In this document: positions 1 through 6,932 of the stretch, piece by piece
Layout: the number at the start of each line of letters is the position of its first letter
Position numbering within the stretch: the first letter of the stretch is position 1
Assembly: GCA_964611275.1 (NCBI GenBank)
Contig: CAZSZS010000118.1
Coordinates: 1 to 19,122, forward strand
Origin: WJMT01 sp964611275
GTDB taxonomy: Bacteria > Acidobacteriota > Aminicenantia > Aminicenantales > Aminicenantaceae
DNA length: 19,122 bases
Direction: 5' to 3'
Notes under the pieces: generated by a model
Told to the model about the DNA's origin: nothing
Databases searched by the model: none
The model's input: only the letters and a program-made list of their open reading frames with translations
Position numbers and translations under genes: made by a program

Positions 1-395
1 ATTCCTTCATTGAAAAAATCACTGGGGCGGCCAATTAAAGAGGTATATAAATGCACACATTCGTGATTATCGGTTGGCCAGATGGTGTGAACTGCAAATG
101 TATCTGGCTCAGCAAAACAATAATTTATACCTGTCATTCTCTCCAAATGAGTTATGTCCCAATATTTGCAATAATTGATCTTACAGGGAATTATGACCTG
201 AAGTTCACTGACAGCCCATTCATGATAGATTTCCTGCCATGTGGATTCCACATAATCTCCATCAGCATAATAAAAAATGAAATGTTCTGTTTCCAGTCTT
301 AGAGATAGTTCGGGATATTCCCAGGGTGTTGTTGGATTATTTTTGCATCCGGAGGCTGTGATGAAACAAGCGATGATCAGTATGATTGGTTTAAT
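1..395 (-). CDS. Putative HExxH zinc-metallopeptidase lipoprotein (3' part outside window), unusual start
   Basis: An uninterrupted frame runs leftward off the window edge. Counting from an ATT codon at 395-393, it opens with MKPIILIIACFITASGC (first residue read as Met), a short hydrophobic signal peptide ending in a lipobox-like ASGC (Cys17). An HExxH motif (HECVH, residues 111-115, bases 51-65) follows, then an FFNEG segment whose Glu lies 15 residues after the second His. This arrangement resembles the third zinc ligand of gluzincin-type peptidases. The likely product is a lipid-anchored, outward-facing zinc protease-like protein. There is no ATG/GTG/TTG between the TAATAA ending the upstream gene and the signal peptide. 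A TGAGG Shine-Dalgarno-like stretch lies 9 nt before the ATT. CTG at 410-408 is an alternative start, and a start-codon mutation is possible. It follows the beta-barrel gene by about 20 nt on the same strand, so the two are probably cotranscribed. The exact peptidase family is not recognised. Confidence 0.6.
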   Translation of the reverse strand, partial: MKPIILIIACFITASGCKNNPTTPWEYPELSLRLETEHFIFYYADGDYVESTWQEIYHEWAVSELQVIIPCKINYCKYWDITHLERMTGINYCFAEPDTFAVHTIWPTDNHECVHLYTSLIGRPSDFFNEG

Positions 396-416
396 ATTTG
401 AATACCTCAGTTTTTA

Positions 417-1295
417 TTAAAACAACCTCACCCTGAGTCCCAATATCAGAGAAACGCCGCTTAAATCCAGAACAAATTCCCGGATATTTCTTCTATACCA
501 GGATGGTTCGGGTTTTATTAAATAAATATGGGGACTTATATAACCCGATAATTGTTCTATCTCTTCCCAGTAGTAAAAAATACCTTCATCTTCATAATAA
601 TATCCTTCCGGACCGGAACCTGAACAGTTCCCTCTGAATTTATTAATTTTCGCATAGGTCCCTAAGCATTCCAGAGTAAGGTATATGTTCTTACTTATAC
701 TGTATTCAAAACCAAATCCACCGTTAACTCCAAAGTCAGACGAGTGCATGTCTTTCTCCCCAGAGTAATCCCAGACACTAATTTTTTGGCTGTTATAATG
801 TTCATTTATCCTTGAAAAGTAATACCCGATCCCAGCCCTCAAAAAAAAAGAGCTCCTTTTACTTAATGGGAAAAAATAGCCAACACTTAATATAATGGGG
901 AAGGATTCTATCTTATGTTTCCAAATCTGAGTGGTCTTTTGATCCGGGACTTTAATTGAGTTTTCACTTTTCAAATAAGCGTAATCTATACCGATAATCC
1001 CTCTCAAATGAGAAGTGAACGTGAATGATACTTCACCTCCTATACCTGAGCCATGATGGAATTCCTGCATCTTACCCAATATATAAACGCTATAGTCTTC
1101 GGAATAATCTTCCCATGCCTCATTATATATGCTCATATATGTATTAAAGTCCCCTATCTGCATATATTGATAACCTCCTTTGAGTTTGAAACTTATTCCT
1201 TTGAGAAGATTATTGTCTCCCATACAAGATGAGCCTACTGGAAAAAGGAAAATAATGATAATTCCAAGTAATAAAGCTGTACATGATTTTTTCAT
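417..1295 (-). CDS. Outer-membrane beta-barrel protein
   Basis: The 292-residue protein has a classical export signal (MKKS, a hydrophobic run to about residue 20, then a polar stretch). The body is rich in alternating hydrophobic/polar strands with many aromatic and glycine residues, such as GGEVSFTF, GIIGIDYAYL, FFLRAGIGYYF and GGFGFEYSI. It ends in LILGLRVRLF, with the terminal Phe typical of proteins inserted by the BAM machinery. This looks like an 8-12 stranded OmpA/OmpW-type small barrel; no specific transport function can be assigned. A Cys at about residue 24 (GSSC) could be a weak lipobox, but the barrel C-terminus favours an integral protein. The start ATG is preceded by a strong GAGGAGG ribosome binding site. 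A sigma-54-like promoter lies at 1321-1337, and the lipoprotein gene follows directly after tandem TAA stops. Confidence 0.8.
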   Translation of the reverse strand: MKKSCTALLLGIIIIFLFPVGSSCMGDNNLLKGISFKLKGGYQYMQIGDFNTYMSIYNEAWEDYSEDYSVYILGKMQEFHHGSGIGGEVSFTFTSHLRGIIGIDYAYLKSENSIKVPDQKTTQIWKHKIESFPIILSVGYFFPLSKRSSFFLRAGIGYYFSRINEHYNSQKISVWDYSGEKDMHSSDFGVNGGFGFEYSISKNIYLTLECLGTYAKINKFRGNCSGSGPEGYYYEDEGIFYYWEEIEQLSGYISPHIYLIKPEPSWYRRNIREFVLDLSGVSLILGLRVRLF

Positions 1296-1320
1296 AACCC
1301 CTCCTCTCTGCAGTTAATAA

Positions 1321-1337
1321 AGCAAAATTCATGCCAA
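1321..1337 (-). promoter_or_regulatory. Sigma-54-type (-24/-12) promoter candidate for the beta-barrel gene
   Basis: On the minus strand the site reads TTGGCATG-AATT-TTGCT, against the sigma-54 consensus YTGGCACG-N4-TTGCW. The only mismatch is C to T in the -24 element, and the GG-to-GC spacing is exact. The predicted transcript start is near 1310, about 15 nt before the ATG at 1295, just enough to include the GAGGAGG ribosome binding site. Such promoters need an AAA+ activator bound upstream. No activator gene or sigma-54 gene is in the window. Confidence 0.55.
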
Positions 1338-1502
1338 ATTTTTGCCCCTGGAGGAACTTTTGGCAATTGTCCCTTTTTATGGACAGATGGATGAATCTGT
1401 GATCATCTGCAATGGTGGATTTCTAAAGACATGTATGACAAAAAATATCAAAAATTCAGAGAAGAACAAAGCAAAATAAAGCAGAAAATGGATGACCTGT
1501 GG
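1321..1502 (+). pseudogene. Frameshifted remnant of an unidentified protein gene next to tRNA-Asn
   Basis: Two overlapping plus-strand frames join into protein-like sequence. From about 1348 one frame reads LEELLAIVPFYGQMDESVII then CNGGF. From about 1419 the neighbouring frame continues ISKDMYDKKYQKFREEQSKI then KQKMDDL, so there is one frameshift near 1418-1425. No start codon is evident, and the frame runs into the tRNA gene. The charged helical second half resembles the coiled coil near the end of large serine recombinases, but this is only a resemblance. The position abutting the 3' end of a tRNA gene would suit the trace of an integrated element. No intact product is expected. The sigma-54-like promoter of the divergent gene lies inside the remnant. 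Confidence 0.35.
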
Positions 1503-1504
1503 TT

Positions 1505-1580
1505 TGGCTCCTCGGGAGGGATTCGAACCCCCAACCTAGTGGTTAACAGCCACCCGCTCTGCCTATTGAGCTACCGAGGA
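1505..1580 (-). tRNA. tRNA-Asn (anticodon GTT), CCA encoded
   Basis: Read on the minus strand, this gives a complete cloverleaf. The 7-bp acceptor stem is TCCTCGG/CCGAGGA with no mismatch. The D arm is GCTC/GAGC. The anticodon arm is GGTGG-CTGTTAA-CCACT, with anticodon GTT read as Asn. The T arm is GGGGG-TTCGAAT-CCCTC. The discriminator is G, followed by a genomically encoded CCA at 1507-1505. A promoter candidate lies just upstream. No terminator is evident downstream. Confidence 0.97.
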
Positions 1581-1594
1581 GTAAGAAAACATAT

Positions 1595-1623
1595 CTTATA
1601 GCAAAAAAGATAATAAAGTGCAA
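1595..1623 (-). promoter_or_regulatory. Probable sigma-70 promoter of tRNA-Asn
   Basis: The minus strand carries TTGCAC (1623-1618), 17 nt, then TATAAG (1600-1595). The -10 matches 5 of 6 consensus bases and the spacing is ideal; the -35 is weak (TTG only). It sits between the dnaC-like stop codon and the tRNA, so the tRNA can be transcribed independently of the upstream operon. Confidence 0.45.
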
Positions 1624-1625
1624 CA

Positions 1626-2393
1626 TTAAAAGCGGTAACTGGCCTGCTTTACCTTTTTACGGTAGTCATCACCTTCCATAGTGACCAGCTTGCACATTTC
1701 ATATATACGGGAGCGGAGCCTTACTCCGATCCTGTCAACAAGACTGTCTTCTTCTTTATTGAACGAGCTGCCTTTCTTGAAATAAGGAATCCTTTTATCT
1801 TCCTCTTCTTCTCCCCAGTCAAGGTAATTTGATGTGAATAGAGTAAGCTTCTTGTGATTGTAACGGTGATTTATGATGTAAAAAACGGTTTCTTCGACCC
1901 AGGGAGATGTTCTCTTTGCCCCCAGCTCGTCCAGAACCAGGACATTGTTGGAAAATATGGGCTCGATCAAATCAGATTCACTCATGGAAGATTCCGCGGA
2001 ATAGCTTTTTTGTATGTTTTTGATAAGGTCTCTGAAATCGCAGAAGTAACATTGAGCTGATTTGCTTTTTATCAGTTCATTTATTATAGCGACAGCGAGG
2101 TGGGTCTTCCCGACTCCGCAGGGACCTTGAAAAAGCAATCCGACTTCCTGTACCGGATAGTTTTTAACGAATTTTTTTGAAATTTTGATGGCATTTTTAT
2201 GAGAAGGGTTATGTATTTCAAAATTCTCAAAAGTACATTCTTCATATCTTTTTGGCAGATTAGCCTGTTTTATGAGTACTTTTATCGTATTTTCAATATA
2301 GCAGGTGCATCTTTTAGCTACAGATTTCCCTTTGGCATCTGTTTCAAGCACCCATCCGGTCCCTTCACATTTAGGGCAGGTTTCTTGTTTCAT
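1626..2393 (-). CDS. DnaC/IstB-type AAA+ ATPase (helicase-loader-like)
   Basis: The 255-residue protein begins with a small zinc-ribbon-like cluster (C6, C9, C29, C31). A P-loop ATPase follows: Walker A GPCGVGKT at 90-97, Walker B VLVLDELGA at 151-159, and an arginine-rich segment RIGVRLRSRI near the C-terminus that may supply the arginine finger. This order matches DnaC/DnaI-like loaders that deliver the replicative helicase, and the related IstB transposition ATPases. No transposase lies beside it, so a replication or housekeeping role is more likely. The start codon overlaps the stop of the sigma-factor gene (TAATG), implying translational coupling. It is the last gene of the dnaK operon, an unusual place for a replication ATPase. 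Its real client is unknown. Confidence 0.82.
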   Translation of the reverse strand: MKQETCPKCEGTGWVLETDAKGKSVAKRCTCYIENTIKVLIKQANLPKRYEECTFENFEIHNPSHKNAIKISKKFVKNYPVQEVGLLFQGPCGVGKTHLAVAIINELIKSKSAQCYFCDFRDLIKNIQKSYSAESSMSESDLIEPIFSNNVLVLDELGAKRTSPWVEETVFYIINHRYNHKKLTLFTSNYLDWGEEEEDKRIPYFKKGSSFNKEEDSLVDRIGVRLRSRIYEMCKLVTMEGDDYRKKVKQASYRF

Positions 2394-3241
2394 TAGTTTA
2401 AATATCCTCTCAGCTGCTGCATAGCGTGAGATTTGGACAGCTTTCTTTTCGCCTTCTCTTCGATCTGTCTGATTCTTTCTCTTGTTAGATGGAGGATGTC
2501 ACCGATTTCCTGTAATGTTTTTGGCCTGTTGTCATCGAGTCCATATCTTAATTTTAACACAAAAGCCTCTTTATCATCCAGTTCTTCAAGCACATCTCTG
2601 ATTTGTTCCTGTATGGCATTTTTAATGATCAAATATTCCACCGAAGGTGATAAGGTGTCCTGGATTTTGTCTCCTATTTCTATTTCTTCATCATAGTATT
2701 TGTCACTTAACGAAAGATTTTTTTCCCCTAGGATCTCCAGGTCTTCCACATCCGCGACATCAATATTCATTTCAATCGAGATCTCTTCTCTTGTCGGATT
2801 CCTTCCCAGTGTCTTCTTTAATTTAGCCTTGACCTTTTTCATTTCAGAGACTTGATCTGATAATTTTTGCGGTATGTGATAGATCCTTGAATTTCTGGTG
2901 AGCGCATTGAATATAGCCTGCCTTATCCACCATACAGCATAGGAAATGAACTTAACGTTTTTACCGGGGTCATATCTCTTTGCCGCTTCGATGAGCCCTA
3001 TGTTCCCTTCATTGATCAAGTCCAGGATACTCAGTCCCATGCCTCTGTATTTTTTGACATAGGAGACAACGAATTTCAGGTTTGATTCAATTAATTTTTT
3101 TAAAGCTTCCTGGTCACCATTCTGAATAAGACTGCCAATCCTTTTTTCTTCTTCCTGTTCGAGCGGAGTAAATTTGGCTATCTGGTTCAAGTAGAGCTTG
3201 AGATTGTTCGACTGGTAATTTTTCGGGTATTTCTTTTTCAT
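2393..3241 (-). CDS. Sigma-70 family RNA polymerase sigma factor, RpoD/group 2-like
   Basis: The 282-residue protein contains region 1.2 (YLNQIAKFTPLEQEEE, about 17-32), region 2 (NLKFVVSYVKKYRGMGLSIL and on, with the 2.4 helix YAVWWIRQAI, about 54-112), region 3 (120-180) and region 4. Region 4 includes LRYGL at 231 and the -35-reading helix-turn-helix LTRERIRQIEEKAKRKL at about 242-258. It lacks region 1.1 and the long non-conserved insert of full-size primary sigma factors, which suggests a group 2 or short RpoD-like factor. The well-conserved 2.4 and 4.2 helices predict recognition of TTGACA/TATAAT-like promoters. It lies 1 nt downstream of the hspR-like gene and overlaps the dnaC-like gene, placing it under the heat-shock promoter. 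Whether it is the main sigma of this organism cannot be told here. Confidence 0.9.
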   Translation of the reverse strand: MKKKYPKNYQSNNLKLYLNQIAKFTPLEQEEEKRIGSLIQNGDQEALKKLIESNLKFVVSYVKKYRGMGLSILDLINEGNIGLIEAAKRYDPGKNVKFISYAVWWIRQAIFNALTRNSRIYHIPQKLSDQVSEMKKVKAKLKKTLGRNPTREEISIEMNIDVADVEDLEILGEKNLSLSDKYYDEEIEIGDKIQDTLSPSVEYLIIKNAIQEQIRDVLEELDDKEAFVLKLRYGLDDNRPKTLQEIGDILHLTRERIRQIEEKAKRKLSKSHAMQQLRGYLN

Positions 3242-3242
3242 T

Positions 3243-3653
3243 TCATTCCCGGCTGTTTTTTGTTTTTTCTATTTTTATTATTTTTGTTTGGTTCATTCTG
3301 ACCAGAGAATCTTTTTTTGTTTCAAATTCTTCTTCCCTGCCTTCGAAAAATTCCATTCTTATATAATTGAGGAATTCATTGACTTCGTCTTCTATTTTCT
3401 CCATCTTTTCTTTCATGTTTATGACTACTTCAACACCTGCCAAATTAACTCCCAGATCCCGCGTCAGATTAAGAATGAATTCCAGGCGCTCTAAATCCTG
3501 TTCTGAGTACAGTCTTGTATTGCCCTTACTCCTTGAGGGTTTTAAAAGGCCTTCTCTTTCATAAAGCCTTAATGTCTGTGGATGAACATTATATATGTTA
3601 GCGACCGTGCTTATGTGATAATATTTGTTTTTATTTGCTGCATCTTTTGCCAT
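3243..3653 (-). CDS. hspR: HspR-like MerR-family heat-shock repressor
   Basis: This small protein (136 residues from the ATG at 3653) has an N-terminal MerR winged helix. The helix-turn-helix is in YYHISTVANIYNVHPQTLRL, followed by YEREGLLKPSRSKGNTRLYS. A helical region with a coiled-coil stretch (MKEKMEKIEDEVNEFL) and a charged tail follow. HspR proteins bind HAIR operators and repress the dnaK operon, often with DnaK as co-repressor. Position directly after dnaJ and HAIR-like sites ahead of dnaK support this identity. A GTG at 3662 in the same frame would add three residues and overlap dnaJ by 8 nt. I prefer the ATG, which lies 1 nt after the dnaJ stop (TAAAATG) with GGGTG a few bases upstream. 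The effector-binding half of larger MerR proteins is absent, as usual for HspR. Confidence 0.85.
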   Translation of the reverse strand: MAKDAANKNKYYHISTVANIYNVHPQTLRLYEREGLLKPSRSKGNTRLYSEQDLERLEFILNLTRDLGVNLAGVEVVINMKEKMEKIEDEVNEFLNYIRMEFFEGREEEFETKKDSLVRMNQTKIIKIEKTKNSRE

Positions 3654-3654
3654 T

Positions 3655-4770
3655 TTATACACCCAGTCGTTCCCTTGGATTCTGATCAGATGCTTTTTCG
3701 AGCTCTTTCATAAGGCTTCGAATTTTCTCATCGTTAAATGAAGGAGGTACGATAAAGACTTCAACGAATTGATCTCCGTTGTATTTCTTCCCTATTTTTG
3801 GAGCTCCCTTTCCACTCAACCTGAATTTTTGACCTGACTTTGTTCCGGGTGGGATTCTTATGGTGCTTTTTCCTTCTATTGTGGGAACGGTAATTTTGGC
3901 ACCCAAGGTAGCCTCCGGTACAGTGACAGGTACCTTAACATATATGTTCGAACCTTCTCTTTTGAAGAATGGATGCGGTTCGACTTCAATAGTGATAAAT
4001 AGATCGCCCGGAGGGCCTCCCCTTTTTCCTGCATTCCCTCTGCCAGCGATCCTTACTTTTGAACCTGTACTGACTCCTGCAGGAATTTTGACATTGATAA
4101 GTTCGGATTTTCTTACTTGTCCTGTGCCGTGGCATTTGGGGCATTCTTTGCCTTTAGACACGCCCTGTCCTCTGCAGGAAGGGCAGGCCGTTTGAAACCT
4201 CATGGCTCCTTTCTGCATAACCGTATATCCCGATCCTCCGCATACAGGGCAGGTCTGACTCCCTTCTCCTGCGATGGTCCCCTGGCCTCGGCATTCAGAG
4301 CACTGGTCCATACGGTTTAATTTGATGCGTGTTTTAATCCCTTTTATGGCATCATAGAATCCGAGCTTCATAGAATAAAGAAGGTCTTCTCCCTTTTCCG
4401 GGCTCAAGCTCGTTTGCTTTTGTGATGAGCTGAAGATATTCTCAAAAAAGTCATGAAATGAAGAGGAGCCGAATGACGAATCATAGCCGGAAAAATCAAA
4501 TCCCTGAAACCCGGAAAATCCCTGCTGGTAGGCACTTCCTCCTTCTTCCCTGTCACCGACCACGCCAAATTGATCGTATTTTTTTCTTTTTTTAGGGTCT
4601 TTTAGTACTGAGTAGGCTTCCTGTATTTCTTTGAATTTGTTTTCTGCAGATTTGTCTCCTGGATTCAGGTCAGGGTGGTATTTTCTTGCTAATTTTCGGT
4701 AAGCTTTTTTTATATCAGCTACGGAGACTTTCTTATCTACACCTAAGATTTTATAGTAATCTTTGGACAT
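3655..4770 (-). CDS. dnaJ: Chaperone protein DnaJ (Hsp40)
   Basis: This full-length type I DnaJ of 371 residues has a J-domain (1-70) with the DnaK-activating HPD at 32-34. A Gly/Phe-rich linker follows (about 77-112). Four zinc-binding CxxCxGxG repeats start at C157, C174, C196 and C210, followed by two beta-barrel client-binding domains (PAGVSTGSKVRIAGRG and on). It delivers unfolded clients to DnaK and stimulates its ATPase in the cytoplasm. It is the second gene of the operon, separated from dnaK by 139 nt that hold two hairpins. An AAAGG ribosome binding site lies about 8 nt before the ATG. No residue expected for function appears to be missing. Confidence 0.98.
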   Translation of the reverse strand: MSKDYYKILGVDKKVSVADIKKAYRKLARKYHPDLNPGDKSAENKFKEIQEAYSVLKDPKKRKKYDQFGVVGDREEGGSAYQQGFSGFQGFDFSGYDSSFGSSSFHDFFENIFSSSQKQTSLSPEKGEDLLYSMKLGFYDAIKGIKTRIKLNRMDQCSECRGQGTIAGEGSQTCPVCGGSGYTVMQKGAMRFQTACPSCRGQGVSKGKECPKCHGTGQVRKSELINVKIPAGVSTGSKVRIAGRGNAGKRGGPPGDLFITIEVEPHPFFKREGSNIYVKVPVTVPEATLGAKITVPTIEGKSTIRIPPGTKSGQKFRLSGKGAPKIGKKYNGDQFVEVFIVPPSFNDEKIRSLMKELEKASDQNPRERLGV

Positions 4771-4800
4771 GACAGACCTTTTTCATATCTGGAACCGGAA

Positions 4801-4897
4801 ATGCCCTGCCTCTTTCTTTTATAGATGAGCAGGGCAATCCCGATATTCCTATTATATGAATTTCCCTATACAGCTTACAAAGCTGTTTATCGGGAAA
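4801..4897 (-). other. Two RNA hairpins in the dnaK-dnaJ spacer
   Basis: The spacer holds two inverted repeats. TGCCCTGC (4802-4809) and GCAGGGCA (4829-4836) form a perfect 8-bp stem with a 19-nt loop. ACAGCTT/AAGCTGT (4870-4876, 4880-4886) closes a 3-nt loop and is extended by outer arms TTTCCC/GGGAAA (4861-4866, 4892-4897). Neither is followed by a U-run on the minus strand, so they are not simple intrinsic terminators. They more likely act as processing or stability elements, or as partial attenuators that keep DnaK levels above DnaJ. Confidence 0.6.
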
Positions 4898-4909
4898 ACA
4901 TCCGGCTAC

Positions 4910-6853
4910 TTATTCACTGTCTTTCTCGTCATCGTCAACAACCTCAGCATCAATGACATCTTCATCTTCTTCGGATTTTTCTGTTCCTCCTTCCTTTCCA
5001 TCTCCGCCTTGTCCCGCTTGACTCCCCGCATCTTCTGCCTGCTGTGGGCCGCCCGAGGCTTGCTGGTACATCATCTCTGTGATTTTATGTGAAATCTGAG
5101 TGAGCTTTTCCATAGATTTCTTTATGTGCTCTATATTATCGCCTTCAATTGCTGACTTGGTGTTTTCAATCTCAGTCTGAACATTTGACGCTTCCTTAGG
5201 ATCGATCTTATCCTTGTTTTCTCTTAATGTCTTTTCAAGATTATATACAAGATTATCCGCCTGATTTTTAATATCTATCAGCTCTCTTCTTTTTTTATCT
5301 TCCCCGGAATGCTTTTCTGCATCTTTGACCATGTTTTCGACTTCATTTTCGTCAAGGCCGCTGTGCCCTGTAATGGTAATAGCCTGTTCTTTCCCTGTTC
5401 CTTTGTCCTTCGCTGAGACATGGAGAATTCCATCCGCATTTATATCAAAAGTCACTTCGATCTTAGGAACTCCTCTCGGGGCAGGTGGGATTCCATCGAG
5501 ATGAAATCTACCCAGGCTTCGATTGTCCTTTGCCATTTCTCTTTCCCCCTGAAGAACATGCACTTCAACACTGGGCTGATTATCAGATGCCGTGGAAAAT
5601 ATTTCTGATTTTTTTGTAGGTATGGTGGTGTTTCTGGCAATCATTTTTGTGAAAACCCCGCCCAACGTTTCTATTCCCAGTGTCAACGGAGTGACATCCA
5701 GAAGAAGAACATCCTTGACGTCTCCGGACATGACAGCTCCCTGTATGGCCGCACCAGTTGCCACCACTTCATCCGGATTCACACCCTTATGAGGCTCTTT
5801 TCCAAACAAGTCTTTGACCAGCTCCTGCACTTTCGGGATCCGGGTGGAACCTCCTACAAGAATAACCTCATCTATATCAGATGATTTGACTCCGGCATCA
5901 TCTAACGCCATTTTACAAGGTTCGATGGTCTTGTTGACGATGGAGTCCATTAATTGTTCCAGTTTGGAGCGTGTTATCTTTATCAGTAAATGCTTGGGTC
6001 CTGAGCTGTCAGCTGTTATGAAGGGAAGATTGACTTCTGTCTCCATAGTGCTTGAAAGCTCCATTTTCGCTTTTTCCGCAGCTTCTTTGAGTCTCTGAAG
6101 GGCCATTTTGTCTTTGGTCAGGTCAATACCGGATTCTTTTTTGAATTCCTTAACAAGCCAATCCTGTACAACCTGGTCTATATCATCACCGCCGAGATGT
6201 GTATCGCCATTAGTGGACTTGACCTCTACAATGCCTTCACCCACTTCTAGAATAGATATATCAAAAGTTCCTCCACCAAAATCATAAACAGCGATAGTCT
6301 GGTCGTTCTTCTTGTCCATTCCATAGGCCAAGGCAGCGGCCGTTGGCTCGTTAATGATTCTCTGTGCATCAAGTCCTGCGATTTTAGCTGCGTCCTTTGT
6401 TGCTTTTCTCTGACTGTCATTAAAATATGCGGGAACTGTAATAATGGCTTTTTCTATTTTTTCACCCAGATAATCTTCAGCAGATTTTTTCAGCTTTATC
6501 AGTATCATGGCTGATAATTCCGGCGGAGCGTATTTTTTTCCCTTAGCTTCTATTCTAACGTCTCCGTTTTGAGCCTGTGTCACCTTAAACGGTACCTGCT
6601 TTATCTCTTCTGATACCTCTTTAAACCTGCGTCCCATGAATCTTTTTACAGAATAAATGGTGTTTTCCGGATTCGTGACCCGCTGTCTTTTTGCAACCTG
6701 TCCGACAAGCCTTTCTCCCTTGTCATTAAAGGCTAACACAGAAGGAGTTGTTCTCCCTCCTTCCTCATTGGAAATGATCACAGGCTTATCACCTTCCATA
6801 ACAGCTACGACAGAATTTGTTGTTCCTAGGTCGATTCCAATTATTTTTGGCAT
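4910..6853 (-). CDS. dnaK: Chaperone protein DnaK (Hsp70)
   Basis: This complete 647-residue Hsp70 has the N-terminal ATPase signature IGIDLGTTNSVVAVMEG. It also has the second phosphate-binding motif VYDFGGGTFDISIL, the third signature VILVGGSTRIPKVQ, the linker DVLLLDVTPLTLGIE and the substrate-binding beta domain. A helical lid follows, then a Gly/Gln-rich and strongly acidic tail with DVIDAEVVDDD. It binds exposed hydrophobic segments in an ATP cycle driven by DnaJ and a nucleotide exchange factor. No grpE is in the operon or the window. The ATG has a strong GGAGGT ribosome binding site 5 nt upstream. It is the first gene of the operon, behind a consensus promoter and HAIR-like operators; in HspR systems DnaK itself acts as co-repressor. 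Confidence 0.99.
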   Translation of the reverse strand: MPKIIGIDLGTTNSVVAVMEGDKPVIISNEEGGRTTPSVLAFNDKGERLVGQVAKRQRVTNPENTIYSVKRFMGRRFKEVSEEIKQVPFKVTQAQNGDVRIEAKGKKYAPPELSAMILIKLKKSAEDYLGEKIEKAIITVPAYFNDSQRKATKDAAKIAGLDAQRIINEPTAAALAYGMDKKNDQTIAVYDFGGGTFDISILEVGEGIVEVKSTNGDTHLGGDDIDQVVQDWLVKEFKKESGIDLTKDKMALQRLKEAAEKAKMELSSTMETEVNLPFITADSSGPKHLLIKITRSKLEQLMDSIVNKTIEPCKMALDDAGVKSSDIDEVILVGGSTRIPKVQELVKDLFGKEPHKGVNPDEVVATGAAIQGAVMSGDVKDVLLLDVTPLTLGIETLGGVFTKMIARNTTIPTKKSEIFSTASDNQPSVEVHVLQGEREMAKDNRSLGRFHLDGIPPAPRGVPKIEVTFDINADGILHVSAKDKGTGKEQAITITGHSGLDENEVENMVKDAEKHSGEDKKRRELIDIKNQADNLVYNLEKTLRENKDKIDPKEASNVQTEIENTKSAIEGDNIEHIKKSMEKLTQISHKITEMMYQQASGGPQQAEDAGSQAGQGGDGKEGGTEKSEEDEDVIDAEVVDDDEKDSE

Positions 6854-6878
6854 TCATTACCTCCAAGTTTCGAATTAT

Positions 6879-6899
6879 ATTGAGTGAACATAACTAAAG
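6879..6899. promoter_or_regulatory. HAIR operator (HspR site) over the dnaK transcription start
   Basis: The plus strand reads ATTGAGT (6879-6885), 7 nt, ACTAAAG (6893-6899). The HAIR consensus is CTTGAGT-N7-ACTCAAG, so 12 of 14 positions match with exact spacing. It lies just downstream of the dnaK -10 box and covers the expected start of transcription (about 6897), where a bound repressor would block initiation. An hspR-like gene in the same operon supports the assignment. Confidence 0.72.
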
Positions 6900-6903
6900 A
6901 AGT

Positions 6904-6932
6904 AGTATAATATGTGAGTGTATTCATGTCAA
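6904..6932 (-). promoter_or_regulatory. Sigma-70 promoter of the dnaK operon
   Basis: The minus strand carries a perfect TTGACA (6932-6927), 17 nt, then TATACT (6909-6904). Transcription would start about 45 nt before the dnaK ATG. It is flanked and overlapped by HAIR-like sites, so it is strong but repressible. It is the best housekeeping-type promoter in the window. Confidence 0.8.

Noticed and set aside
51..302. Plus-strand open frame of 83 codons at the left end
   Set aside because: It lies opposite the lipoprotein/HExxH frame, which has a signal peptide and a recognisable motif; the plus frame has no protein-like features.
1626..2393. IstB helper of an insertion sequence
   Set aside because: No IstA-type transposase or terminal inverted repeats flank it, and it is translationally coupled to the sigma-factor gene in a chaperone operon.
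4861..4897. Hairpin after dnaK as an intrinsic terminator
   Set aside because: No U-run follows on the minus strand and dnaJ-hspR continue the operon, so termination is unlikely to be complete.
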